Assembly (NCBI RefSeq): GCF_014701095.1
Contig: NZ_AP023439.1
Span: 5,878,001 to 5,942,000, forward strand
Direction of reading: 5' to 3'
DNA from: Streptomyces tuirus
Lineage (GTDB): Bacteria; Actinomycetota; Actinomycetes; Streptomycetales; Streptomycetaceae
DNA length: 64,000 bases
In this document: piece by piece, positions 15,737-23,741 of the stretch
How the letters are laid out: each line of letters opens with the position of its first letter
Position numbering within the stretch: the first letter of the stretch is position 1
Program-made: the position numbers and the translations under genes
Notes under the pieces: generated by a model
What the model was told of the DNA's origin: nothing
Database searches by the model: none
Seen by the model: only the letters and a program-made list of their open reading frames with translations

Positions 15737-16722
15737 GCGCCGGTACGCCGTCCACGACCCCCGTGCTGTCCGTGCGCGGACTGTCCGTGCGGTTCCTCAT
15801 GCCCGGCGGGCGCCGCGTCGCCGCCGTCACCGACGCGCGCTTCGACGTGGCGCCCGGCGAGTGCCTGGCCCTGATCGGGGAGAGCGGCTGCGGCAAGTCC
15901 GTGCTGGCCTCCGCCCTGCTCGGACTGCTCCCCGGCAACGCCCGCACCGCCGGCTCGGCCCTGCTCGGCGACCTGGACCTGCTCACGGCCGACGAGCGGA
16001 CCCTCGCCCGCACCGTACGAGGACGGCTCATCGGACTCGTACCGCAGAGCCCGGCCGCCCACCTCACCCCGGTCCGCACCGTCCGCTCCCAACTGCAGGA
16101 GACCGTCGCCGCGTTGACCGCGACCCGGGGCCGCGCCGCCCTGCGTGCCGCAGCCGAGGCCGCCGCCGAACGGGCCGCGTTCCCCGCCGACCACCTCGAC
16201 CGCCACCCCCACCAGCTGTCCGGCGGCCTCGCCCAGCGCGCCGCCACCGCCCTCGCCCTGGTCGGCGACGCGCCCCTGCTGCTCGCCGACGAACCGACCA
16301 CCGGACTCGACCGCGACCTCGTGGACCGTACGGTCGACGAACTGCGGCGCCACGTCGACGCCCCGGGCGGCCGGGGCGGCGGACGGGCCCTGCTGATGAT
16401 CACCCACGACCTGGCGGCCGCCGAGCGCATCGCCGACCGGGTCGCCGTCATGTACGCCGGACGGATCGTCGAACTCGCCGACGCCACCGCCTTCTTCGGC
16501 ACACCCGGCCCCCGCCACCCCTACAGCCGAGCCCTGCTCCAGGCCCTGCCCGACCGGGCCTTCACCCCCGTCCCGGGCATGCCGCCCGAACTGGGCGACC
16601 TCCCGGCCGGCTGCGCCTTCGCCGCCCGCTGCGACCGGGCCACCGACACCTGCGCCGCCCCGCCGCCCCCCGGCCCGGTCGCCTGCCACCACCCGCACGT
16701 GCCGGAGGACGTCCGTGCTTGA
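15733..16722 (+). CDS. nikD: Nickel ABC transporter ATP-binding protein NikD
   Basis: A 329-residue ATPase of the Opp/Dpp/Nik type. Walker A is GESGCGKS, the Q-loop VPQSPAAHLTPVRTV, signature LSGGLAQRAATALAL, Walker B LLLADEPTTGLD, switch ITHD. The C-terminal oligopeptide-type extension has a Cys cluster (GCAFAARCDRATDTCAAPPP...VACHHPH) that in related ATPases can hold an iron-sulfur centre. The signature has LAQ instead of the usual GQ, a mild deviation. It starts with GTG overlapping the nikC stop. Confidence 0.88.
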   Translation: MSAGTPSTTPVLSVRGLSVRFLMPGGRRVAAVTDARFDVAPGECLALIGESGCGKSVLASALLGLLPGNARTAGSALLGDLDLLTADERTLARTVRGRLIGLVPQSPAAHLTPVRTVRSQLQETVAALTATRGRAALRAAAEAAAERAAFPADHLDRHPHQLSGGLAQRAATALALVGDAPLLLADEPTTGLDRDLVDRTVDELRRHVDAPGGRGGGRALLMITHDLAAAERIADRVAVMYAGRIVELADATAFFGTPGPRHPYSRALLQALPDRAFTPVPGMPPELGDLPAGCAFAARCDRATDTCAAPPPPGPVACHHPHVPEDVRA

Positions 16723-17368
16723 ACTGCGCTCCATCTCCGCCGGATACACCAGGAACGCTCCGGTGGTCCGGGACGTCTCCCTCACCGTCGCCGCGGGGGA
16801 GTCCGTCGGCCTGCTCGGCCCGAGCGGCTGCGGCAAGTCCACCCTCGCGCGGGTCGCGGCCCTGCTGCACCGCCCCGAGTCCGGCACCCTGCTCCTCGAC
16901 GGCGAGCCCGTACGGCACTGGCGGCACCGCGCCCCACGTGCCCTGCGCACCGCCTTCGGGGTCGTCTTCCAGCAGGCCAGGCTCTCCGCGGACCCCCGGC
17001 TGCCGCTCACCGACCTGATCGCCGAACCCCTGCGGGCCACCGGCCGCGGCAGGGAAGCCGCCGGCCGGGTCGCCGAACTGGCCCCCGCCGTCGGCCTCAC
17101 CCCCGACCTGCTCACCAGGCGGCCGCACGAGGTCAGCGACGGCCAGCTGCAACGCGCCTGCCTCGCCCGGGCCCTGGTGCTGCGCCCCCGCCTGCTGGTG
17201 TGCGACGAGATGACCGCGATGCTCGACGCCTCCACCGCGGCGGCCCTGGTCGCGGCCGTCGAGGGCTACCGGGCCACCACCGGAGCCGCCCTGCTGGCCG
17301 TCGGCCACGACCGCACCCTGCTGGAGCGCTGGTGCGACCGCACCGTCCACTGGGACGCCCTGGTCTGA
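16715..17368 (+). CDS. nikE: Nickel ABC transporter ATP-binding protein NikE
   Basis: A short 217-residue second ATPase. Walker A GPSGCGKS, Q-loop VVFQQARLSADPRLPL, Walker B LLVCDEMTAMLD and switch VGHD. The ABC signature reads VSDGQLQRACLARAL, with Asp in place of the usual first Gly, as in some Nik/Dpp F-type subunits. It lacks the C-terminal Cys-rich extension of NikD, so the pair is asymmetric. It overlaps nikD by eight bases and is the last gene of the operon, converging on the His-rich gene 31 bases on. Confidence 0.87.
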   Translation: MLELRSISAGYTRNAPVVRDVSLTVAAGESVGLLGPSGCGKSTLARVAALLHRPESGTLLLDGEPVRHWRHRAPRALRTAFGVVFQQARLSADPRLPLTDLIAEPLRATGRGREAAGRVAELAPAVGLTPDLLTRRPHEVSDGQLQRACLARALVLRPRLLVCDEMTAMLDASTAAALVAAVEGYRATTGAALLAVGHDRTLLERWCDRTVHWDALV

Positions 17369-17399
17369 GCGTCCCGGACGGCGGCCCCAGCGAGCTGCG

Positions 17400-17699
17400 T
17401 CAGTGGTCGTCCCAGTGGCCCTCGTGGGCCGCGTGGCGGTGGCCGTCGTGCACGTAGTCCGTGTGGTCGCCGTGCCGTACGGCCAGGTGGCCGCAGTCGT
17501 CGCCGTGCTCGTGGTCGTGGTTCCGGTGCACCGTGTGGCGGCCGTCCGCGCACTCGTCGGCATGGCCGTCGTGCATCCGGTGGATATGGCCGTCGTGGGC
17601 GTAGTCGGTGTGGTCGCCATGGGTGAAGGCGAGGTGGCCGCAGTCGTCGCCGTGGGCGTGTGCGTGGTCCTCGTGGGTGGTGTGCTCGGTGCTGGTCAT
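17400..17699 (-). CDS. Histidine-rich metal-binding protein with two internal repeats
   Basis: A 99-residue protein that is about one-quarter His with many Asp/Glu and two Cys. Two repeats of about 31 residues (about 16-46 and 65-95) share HGDDCGHLA, HGDHTDY and HDGH; each has a CGH and several HxH or HDGH clusters, a layout suited to several Zn or Ni ions. GGAG sits seven bases before ATG. There is no signal peptide, so it should be cytosolic: a metal store, buffer or chaperone. The neighbours are a nickel importer (convergent) and a methyltransferase behind a Zur-like box (same strand, 147 bases upstream). TGCATGCA (17779-17786) is the only notable dyad in its leader. Which metal it binds is unknown. 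Confidence 0.8.
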   Translation of the reverse strand: MTSTEHTTHEDHAHAHGDDCGHLAFTHGDHTDYAHDGHIHRMHDGHADECADGRHTVHRNHDHEHGDDCGHLAVRHGDHTDYVHDGHRHAAHEGHWDDH

Positions 17700-17846
17700 G
17701 GGGAGCTCCTCGCGTGGGGGGTGCCGCTCGGGGCGCTTCCGCCGCGGGCGGCCATCGACATCACCATAAGACGACATCTGCATGCATGGTCGTAATGTCC
17801 ACCCCTACCCGCCATCCGGCGCGGGCCGCCCGGCTGACGCGCGAGG

Positions 17847-18611
17847 TCAGCGCACCGCCACGACCACGCAGCTGTCTCCGTACTGCCACACCGGCCCGGC
17901 CGTGCCGAAGCCCGCCTGCCGGAGCAGCTCCAAATGGGCGCAGAGGGGCAGCTCGGCGGGGCGGCCGGTGCCGAGGAGAGCTGCACGCCGTCGGCGCTCC
18001 GCGAGGAGGTCGGCCAGCTCCGGGTCCTCGCCGACGGCGGCCCACCACGAGCCCCAGTCCTCCTGGGCGAACACGCGCTGCCGGTCGGCCCGGCACCGCC
18101 CGACATGGGCCGCGATCCCGGCCGGGCCCCGCTCGCCCTGGGGGAGGTGGTCGCCGTTGACGAGGACGCCCCCGGGGCGCATCAGCTCGGCGAGCCGCCG
18201 GTAGGTGCCGAGCAGGGTGTCGCGGTCGAGGTAGTGCAGGGCCGTCGTGGAGACCGCCGCGTCCAGGGGCCGGTCCAGTTCCAGCGCCCAGGTCCAGCCG
18301 GGCGCGCCGATCTCGGCGTCGACGTACCGGGCCGCGTCCGGGTGGTGGGTGCGGCCCAGCTCCAGCAGGACGGGGTCACGGTCCACGGCCACGATCGCGG
18401 CGTCCGGGAGCCGCCGCACCAGCCGCGCCGCGAGGGAGCCGGGCCCGCAGCCCAGGTCCACGACGAGGGGCGGGGCCGCGCGCCCCGCCGTGACGTGCTC
18501 GACGACATCGGCGATCACCGTGAACCGCTCCTCGCGGTCGACGGCGTACCGCTGTTGCTGGAGCTCCCAGCGCTCCACCCATCGCTCGGCCGTCGCCAGA
18601 CTCAGCCCCAT
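17847..18611 (-). CDS. Class I SAM-dependent methyltransferase
   Basis: A 254-residue Rossmann-fold methyltransferase. Motif I is VVDLGCGPGSLAARLVRRLP (about residues 49-68); the acidic residue after the second strand is in AVDRDP; LDAAVSTTALHYLD and MRPGGVLVNGDHL are the usual motifs IV-V. Sequence between them (RWVERWELQQQRYAVDREERFTVI) recalls a family of Streptomyces methyltransferases of unknown substrate. A Zur-like box sits 56 bases upstream, suggesting derepression in zinc shortage, and the His-rich gene lies downstream on the same strand. A possible link to metallophore or metal-protein chemistry is inference only. Confidence 0.85.
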   Translation of the reverse strand: MGLSLATAERWVERWELQQQRYAVDREERFTVIADVVEHVTAGRAAPPLVVDLGCGPGSLAARLVRRLPDAAIVAVDRDPVLLELGRTHHPDAARYVDAEIGAPGWTWALELDRPLDAAVSTTALHYLDRDTLLGTYRRLAELMRPGGVLVNGDHLPQGERGPAGIAAHVGRCRADRQRVFAQEDWGSWWAAVGEDPELADLLAERRRRAALLGTGRPAELPLCAHLELLRQAGFGTAGPVWQYGDSCVVVAVR

Positions 18612-18666
18612 CCGCTCGCGCCACCTCGCCGTCTCGCATCGGACACCTGCGGCCCGAGCCTACAGG

Positions 18667-18681
18667 TGGAAACGGTTCTCA
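18667..18681. promoter_or_regulatory. Zur-like box upstream of the methyltransferase
   Basis: TGGAAACGGTTCTCA fits the Streptomyces Zur box TGaaAatgatTttCA at 11 of 15 positions, and every mismatch is a transition, so the dyad TGRAAAYGRTTYTCA is complete. It lies between the end of the PLP operon and the methyltransferase start, 56 bases before the latter. Confidence 0.55.
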
Positions 18682-18711
18682 TTACACATGACGGTCACAC
18701 GGGAGGGGGAG

Positions 18712-19908
18712 TCAGGCGAGCGAGGCGAGAACGGACAGCAGCCGGTCGATCTCCTCACCCGTGTTGTACACATGCAGACTCACCCGCACCGAACCGGTCT
18801 TCTCGCCCGCGTCGCCCTGGCAGTGATGGTCGGAGCGGACCATGAAGCCGTGGCTGAACAGGATGAACCCCAGGTCGCCCGAGTCGATGGCGCGGTGCCG
18901 CAGGGTCACGATGCCCTGCCGCCGCTGGACGCCCGAGTCGGCGGCCAGGCTGAGCGGGCAGCCGAGGATCTCGTAGGCGTCCATCCGGCGCAGCTCCTCG
19001 GTGAGCCGGGCCGCAAGACCGGCCGTCCAGCGCTCGATCCGGTCGACACCGGCCGCGTCCAGCCAGTCCAGGGCCGCCTCCAGCGAGGCGATGCCCACCG
19101 TGTTCGGGGTGCCGCTCCAGCCGCCGGGCACGAAGGCGGGCCCGCGCGCCTGCCGGGCCCACACCGCCCCGGAACCGGGCAGGGCCAGCGCCTTGTGCCC
19201 GGAGAACACGACGAAGTCCACGTCCAACTCGGCCACGGACACCGGCAGATGACCCACGCTCTGCGCGGCGTCCAGGCAGATGACCGCCTCGGGGCCGACG
19301 GCCTCGCGGATGCGCCGCACGTTCATGTCGCCGCCGTACACGTGGTGCACATGAGTGGTGGCGACGAACCGGGTGCGCGGGCCCGCCCGTTCGGCCAGGG
19401 CCCGGTGGTCGTAGTCCCCGGAGCCGCTCTGGTACGGCATCGGCACCACCCGGACGTGCACGCCCTCGCGCGCGAGCGACTCCCTGGCCTCCAGCCACGG
19501 TGTGATGTTGGCCTGGTGGTCGGCGTCCGGCACGACGATCTCGTCGCCGTCGCGCAGGAACCCCGGCAGCCAGTCACGGGCGACGGTCCGCAGTCCCTCG
19601 GTGGTGCCGCTCGTGAAGTGGACGGCGGAGCGCTCCGGCCGGGGATCCCCGAGGAACCGGGCGACGCGCTCGCGGGTCCGCTCCACCAGCTCCGTCGTCC
19701 GGTTGGCCCAGGTGTAGGTCCCGCGCGCGGCGTTGGCGTTGGACGTGGTCAGATACGTCCGCACCGCGTCCAGCACGGCCCGCGGCTTCTGCGCCGTGGC
19801 CGCGCTGTCCAGGTAGGCCAGCTCGGGATGCCCGGTGACGATGGGGAACTCCTCGCGCAGCGCACGCTGCCACGGGCGCAGATCCTCGCGGGTGATCGGT
19901 GCGGTCAT
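18712..19908 (-). CDS. SufS-like aminotransferase class V / cysteine desulfurase fold
   Basis: A 398-residue PLP enzyme of the class V (SufS/CsdA) fold. Motifs include YLDSAATAQKP near residue 31, HFTSGTTEGLRTVARDW, the DADHQANITPW loop, LDAAQSVGHLPV, VFSGHKALALPGSG with the PLP Lys, and the mobile loop VRSDHHCQGD, where HHC matches the catalytic Cys region of SufS. The last part (VRVSLHVYNTGEEIDRLL) replaces the usual R-A-S-F/YLYNT. So a desulfurase activity is possible, but specificity is open. It is the last gene of a three-gene operon, five bases after the cysteine-synthase/rhodanese gene; the sulfur theme of the two neighbours supports a sulfur-transfer role. A general Suf role is unlikely because no suf genes are nearby. 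Confidence 0.8.
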   Translation of the reverse strand: MTAPITREDLRPWQRALREEFPIVTGHPELAYLDSAATAQKPRAVLDAVRTYLTTSNANAARGTYTWANRTTELVERTRERVARFLGDPRPERSAVHFTSGTTEGLRTVARDWLPGFLRDGDEIVVPDADHQANITPWLEARESLAREGVHVRVVPMPYQSGSGDYDHRALAERAGPRTRFVATTHVHHVYGGDMNVRRIREAVGPEAVICLDAAQSVGHLPVSVAELDVDFVVFSGHKALALPGSGAVWARQARGPAFVPGGWSGTPNTVGIASLEAALDWLDAAGVDRIERWTAGLAARLTEELRRMDAYEILGCPLSLAADSGVQRRQGIVTLRHRAIDSGDLGFILFSHGFMVRSDHHCQGDAGEKTGSVRVSLHVYNTGEEIDRLLSVLASLA

Positions 19909-19913
19909 CCCGG

Positions 19914-21233
19914 TCAGTCCCGCACCAGGGGGGCGCCCGCGTCCCGCCAGGCGATGATGCCACCGGCCAGGCTCCGCACGTCCGGGTGACCCATCCGGGT
20001 CAGCAGCGCCGCGTACCGCGCGGACTGCTCACCGACCGGGCAGGCCAGCAGGACCGGCTGGCGCCGGCTGAACGGCAGCCCGCCCCGCAGGAGTTCGGCG
20101 AACAGCTCGTCGACGATGTTGACCGACCCGTCGATGTGCAGCGCCGCGTACGCGAACGGGCTGCGCAGGTCGACCACGAGCGGCCGGTCGGTGTCGATCC
20201 AGTGCCGGGCGCCGGCCACGCCGATCGACGGGGCCGCGCCGATCTCGGCGTCCGACAGGTCGGCCGGCGAGTTCTTCCGGGGCGGCCGGCCCAGCAGATC
20301 GGGGCGCCGCTGCCGGACGTAGCTCAGATAGCTCTCCACGCGGTCGCAGACGATGAACACCGCCGTCCGGCGCTCGCTCAACTCCTCGTCCACAGCACGC
20401 AGATGGCGGACCGCGCCGAAATAGGCGGCCCCTCCGGTGGGGCCGCCGAGGATGCCGCAGCGGCGGTTCAGGGTGAGCATGCCCTCGATCGCCTCGTCGG
20501 CGCTCACCGACTCCATCGTGTCGTACGTCTCCGGGTCGAACAGGCCGACCTCCTGCACCTCGTCGATGGTGCGGATCCCCGGGATGAAGTCGGACTTGGC
20601 CCCGACCAGCCCGAGCACCCGCACGGACGGGTCCTCCTCGCGCAGAGCCCGGGCGACACCCGTGGAGGAACCGGCGGTGCCCACGCAGGCGACGAACCAG
20701 TCCGGGACCCGGCCGTCCAGGTCCTTGACGATCTCCGGCCCGGTGCCGGTGAGATGGGCCTCGGTGTTGCGCGGGTTGAAGTACTGGTCGGTGTGCAGAT
20801 AGGCACTGCCGGAGGCCGACAGCGTCCGGTGGAACAGGGTCAGCGGATCGTCCGTGGCGGTCGGGTCCAGGCACTCGCTCTGCCCCGGCAGCTCCTCGAT
20901 CTCCGCGCCGAGCAGCAGCAGGAGGTCCTTGATCTCCGGGACCCGCATCCGGTTGGTGACGCTTCTGAAGCCCAGGCCGTGCATGCCGGCGATGACCGCG
21001 AGGGCCTTGGCCGTGTTGCCGCTGGACAACTCCACGACCTGGCTGCCGTGTTCGACCGCCTCGTCCAGCAGGGGCCGCGCCATGCTCCAGGCGGCCCGGT
21101 CCTTGACCGAGCCGAAGGGGTTGAGCATCTCCAGCTTGGCGTACAGATCGATGTTCCGCAGGCCGTGCACGGCCGGGTCGATCCGCACCAGCGGGGTGTT
21201 GCCTATCGCCTCGGTGATGCTGTCGTACCTCAC
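19914..21233 (-). CDS. Cysteine-synthase-like PLP enzyme fused to a rhodanese domain
   Basis: A 439-residue fusion. Residues about 5-310 are a fold-type II beta-replacement enzyme (CysK/CBS/SbnA type): AIGNTPLVRI, NPFGSVKDRAA with PLP Lys 44, SSGNTAKALAVIAG, and the phosphate loop GTAGSSTG. The segment VTNRMRVPEIKDLLLLLGAEI is conserved in the SbnA-like branch. Residues about 345-439 form a rhodanese domain with DLRSPFAYAALHIDGSVNI and the active-site loop ACPVGEQSA, Cys present. Such fusions can deliver sulfane sulfur to or from an amino acid substrate. The GTG start overlaps the upstream stop (GTGA) behind GGGGGAG; an ATG 19 codons earlier has no such support. It is coupled to the Y4yA-type gene. 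Confidence 0.87.
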   Translation of the reverse strand: MRYDSITEAIGNTPLVRIDPAVHGLRNIDLYAKLEMLNPFGSVKDRAAWSMARPLLDEAVEHGSQVVELSSGNTAKALAVIAGMHGLGFRSVTNRMRVPEIKDLLLLLGAEIEELPGQSECLDPTATDDPLTLFHRTLSASGSAYLHTDQYFNPRNTEAHLTGTGPEIVKDLDGRVPDWFVACVGTAGSSTGVARALREEDPSVRVLGLVGAKSDFIPGIRTIDEVQEVGLFDPETYDTMESVSADEAIEGMLTLNRRCGILGGPTGGAAYFGAVRHLRAVDEELSERRTAVFIVCDRVESYLSYVRQRRPDLLGRPPRKNSPADLSDAEIGAAPSIGVAGARHWIDTDRPLVVDLRSPFAYAALHIDGSVNIVDELFAELLRGGLPFSRRQPVLLACPVGEQSARYAALLTRMGHPDVRSLAGGIIAWRDAGAPLVRD

Positions 21234-22696
21234 TGGACTCCCCCCGAGGGCGTGATCGGCCAGAACTGGTCGTCGAGGCACCAGCGCCACGCGTCGCCGT
21301 CCTGCCAGGCGGCGACCTTGCGGGCGCCGGGCTGGTACTGGGCGCGCGTGGCGTGGAAGTCCATGGCGTAGCCCGCGGTGTTGGCGAAGGCGAGCAGGTC
21401 ACCGGGTTCCGGGCGGCGCGGCAGGAACACCGTGCGCCGGGTGATGAGGTCGGTCTCCAGGCAGAGACTGCCGAAGAGGTGCACGGCGACGGGCCCCTGA
21501 CCCGGCCCGGCTCCGCTTCTGGGGACGACGACCGGGTCCATCAGCACTCCGTGGTCCTCCAGGGCGATGTCGTCCGCCTTCGCGGCCAGCCGTACGAGCA
21601 GTTCCCCACCGGGTTCGGGGCCGCGGACCTCCAGGACCCGCGCCAGGGTCACTCCGCACTGGTCCAGCAGGGCCCGGCCGGGCTCGGTGTGCAGGTCGTA
21701 CAGGTGCTCCAGCAGCAGCGCCGCCAGCGGGCGTCCGCCCAGCGAGCCGGCGGGCTGGGCCAGCAACTCGTCCAGGTAGGCGGCACCGGTGACCGGGCGG
21801 TGGGCGGGGTAGAGGCCCAGCGTGCCGCGCAGGGTGCCGGACTCGCTGCGCAGCCCGTAGCCGTGCCCGCCCCACGTCAGGGGCGGACGCCGGCCGAGGA
21901 CGGCCGCGGTGAGCCCGCTCGTGTACGCCTCCCACTGCTCCCGCTCGGCGAGGTAGCTGATGCCGAACCCGCCGCCGATGTCCACGGCCCGGGGCCGCAG
22001 ACCCCGGCTCCGGCACAACTCCAGGGCGGCCAGGCACCCTTCGAGGGCCGTCGCCTTCTCCGCGACGCTCGTCGTGTCCAGATGGAAGGCCACCCCCGTC
22101 GGCTCGACCGCGTCACCGTGCCGCTCGACCGCCTCCAGCAGCGGCTCCACCTCCCGTACCGGCGTGCCGAAACGACTGCGCCGGCTCAGCACCTTCACGC
22201 CCGGCGCCTCGAAGCCCGACAGCCGCAGCAGCACCCGCACCGGGGCGAGCCCGTGCTTGCGCACCAGGCCGGCGAGCCGGTCCAGCTCGGCGACACCGTC
22301 GACCCCGACCGTGACACCCGTACGCGCCGCCAGCCACAGGAACTCGGGGTTCTTCGGCCCGGTCGCCGTGATCCGGTCGGCGCCGAAGCCGGCACCCAGC
22401 GCGTGCTGCAACTCGCCCAGCGATGCCACGTCCACACCCGCGTCCGTCGCGGCGAGCCGCCGCAGCAGCGCACTGGAGCGGTTGGCCTTGTGGGCGTAGA
22501 AGACCTGCCCCGACAGGTGGTGCGCCCGGTAGACCGACCGGAACCGCTCCAGGTTCTCGGCGATCTGGTCCGGCACCACGAGGTGCAGGGGTGAACCGAG
22601 TGCGTCGACGATCGAGTGCAGCGTGCCGTGTGCCGCCACGAGCGACCTCAGCCGTGGCTCCAGCCGCGGTTCGAGATACAAGGGCCGTCCGTCCAT
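21230..22696 (-). CDS. Y4yA-type fold-III PLP enzyme (decarboxylase/racemase-like)
   Basis: A 488-residue protein with the alanine-racemase/diaminopimelate-decarboxylase barrel. YAHKANRSSALL places the PLP Lys at about residue 70; GVDVASLGELQHAL, GFGADRITATGPKN, VAFHLDTTSVAEKA and VDIGGGFGISYL are the standard fold-III motifs. The late FGSLCLETDLITRR holds the Cys expected from the partner subunit in decarboxylases. The overall pattern recalls the Y4yA family. GGAGGGGG precedes the ATG. It heads the PLP operon and would decarboxylate or epimerise an amino acid; the substrate is not predictable. Siderophore pathways with SbnA/SbnH enzymes use a similar pairing, but no siderophore synthetase is in view. 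Confidence 0.85.
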   Translation of the reverse strand: MDGRPLYLEPRLEPRLRSLVAAHGTLHSIVDALGSPLHLVVPDQIAENLERFRSVYRAHHLSGQVFYAHKANRSSALLRRLAATDAGVDVASLGELQHALGAGFGADRITATGPKNPEFLWLAARTGVTVGVDGVAELDRLAGLVRKHGLAPVRVLLRLSGFEAPGVKVLSRRSRFGTPVREVEPLLEAVERHGDAVEPTGVAFHLDTTSVAEKATALEGCLAALELCRSRGLRPRAVDIGGGFGISYLAEREQWEAYTSGLTAAVLGRRPPLTWGGHGYGLRSESGTLRGTLGLYPAHRPVTGAAYLDELLAQPAGSLGGRPLAALLLEHLYDLHTEPGRALLDQCGVTLARVLEVRGPEPGGELLVRLAAKADDIALEDHGVLMDPVVVPRSGAGPGQGPVAVHLFGSLCLETDLITRRTVFLPRRPEPGDLLAFANTAGYAMDFHATRAQYQPGARKVAAWQDGDAWRWCLDDQFWPITPSGGVQ

Positions 22697-23104
22697 GCGC
22701 GCTCCCCCTCCTGAAGCCGCTGCGCCCGGCATCCGGGCACGTCGGACACTCCCCGCGTTTCGCCGTATAGCCCCTATCCATTCTTCGGTCGCTTTACGCC
22801 CTGCACGACCCGCACCTGTCCGCGCGTCGGTGTGAAGCGGATCACGAACCAGAGGGGCGGCGCGCGCCGGGCGCACGCAGCTCAGTTCGCCCTGAAGCCG
22901 TCCCTGACCTCCGGCCGATCCGCGATCCGCCCCGGGGCGAACCCGGTTGCACGCCGGTGACATTCGGGACGGATCCGTAGCGGGCGTACAGGGCAACGGT
23001 CGCGGGCGGTGGCGGGTCGTACGGGGGGCAAGGGCAAAGGCCCGCGCATTCGACCGGGGAAACCGACCGGGAAAACCGGTCGGGGAAGACCAATGGGGGA
23101 GACC
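22697..23104. other. Divergent intergenic region
   Basis: The 408-base gap between the PLP operon and a secreted-protein gene holds no supported gene. The proximal part (22740-22790) has moderately AT-rich patches where the leftward promoter may lie. Bases about 23055-23090 contain short direct repeats built on ACCGGGGAAA/ACCGGGAAAA. I could not assign an operator. Confidence 0.6.
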
Positions 23105-23737
23105 ATGCAGATCCGCACCCGAGGCATCCGTGCCCGAGGCATCCGTACCACCGTGGCCGCGCTGGCGGCCGTCGCCGGTGTCGCCGCGGCCGCCGTCCCG
23201 GCGGCCGCCACCGGACCGGCCTCCGACACCCCCCGGTTCCTGGAGCCGGCCGAGCTGCCGCCGCACCCGTCCTCGCCCTGGTACGCCGGAGCGGTCACGG
23301 CCGGCCAGCCCGACCCGCTGCCGATGTGCGTCGGCGACGCGCTGCCGTCCATCACCTCGCACAGGGAGTACTGGACGGAGTTCGACACCAACGCCCAGCA
23401 GCTCACGGTCGAGGGGCGCAGCGAACAGTGGGCGAAGGACTTCGCAGCGCTGCTGCGCAAGGACCTGGCCGGCTGCGCGAAGAAGCTCATGCAGCAGGAC
23501 CCCGACATCACCGCGACGCAGAAGTACTACGGCCACCTCAACGTCGAGGAGGGCGCGGACGTCTACGGCATCCACACCGCCTCCGCCTGGGGCTCCTCCG
23601 ACATCGGCCTCTTCTCGGTCGGCCGCGACGGAGCGACCGTCACCATCGTCCGGTGGGGCCAGATGGGCACCTTCCAGCACGCCCAGGTGGCCGACTTCAA
23701 GGCCACGACCGTCACGGCGGTGAACAAGCTGTACTGA
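23105..23737 (+). CDS. Secreted hypothetical protein
   Basis: A 210-residue exported protein. The leader MQIRTRGIRARGIRTTVAAL with a hydrophobic Ala-rich core ends near AAATG (residue about 38); no lipobox is seen. The mature part starts with a Pro-rich segment and has two Cys (MCVGDALPS and LAGCAKKL), KYYGHLNVEEGADVYGIHTASAWGSSDIGLFSVGRDGATVTIVRWGQMG and ends in AVNKLY. This alternation of strands resembles Streptomyces extracellular lipocalin-like or PknH-sensor-like domains, but I do not recognise the family firmly. GGGGGAGACC directly precedes the chosen ATG; an ATG four codons earlier is possible. It converges on the DUF488 gene with a four-base gap. Confidence 0.75.
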   Translation: MQIRTRGIRARGIRTTVAALAAVAGVAAAAVPAAATGPASDTPRFLEPAELPPHPSSPWYAGAVTAGQPDPLPMCVGDALPSITSHREYWTEFDTNAQQLTVEGRSEQWAKDFAALLRKDLAGCAKKLMQQDPDITATQKYYGHLNVEEGADVYGIHTASAWGSSDIGLFSVGRDGATVTIVRWGQMGTFQHAQVADFKATTVTAVNKLY

Positions 23738-23741
23738 CCGC

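Noticed and set aside
17369..17399. Terminator between nikE and the His-rich gene
   Set aside because: No stem of useful length was found in the 31-base gap.
18712..22696. Siderophore (staphyloferrin-like) biosynthesis cluster
   Set aside because: SbnA- and SbnH-like folds are present, but there is no synthetase, no SbnB-like dehydrogenase and no siderophore transporter in view.
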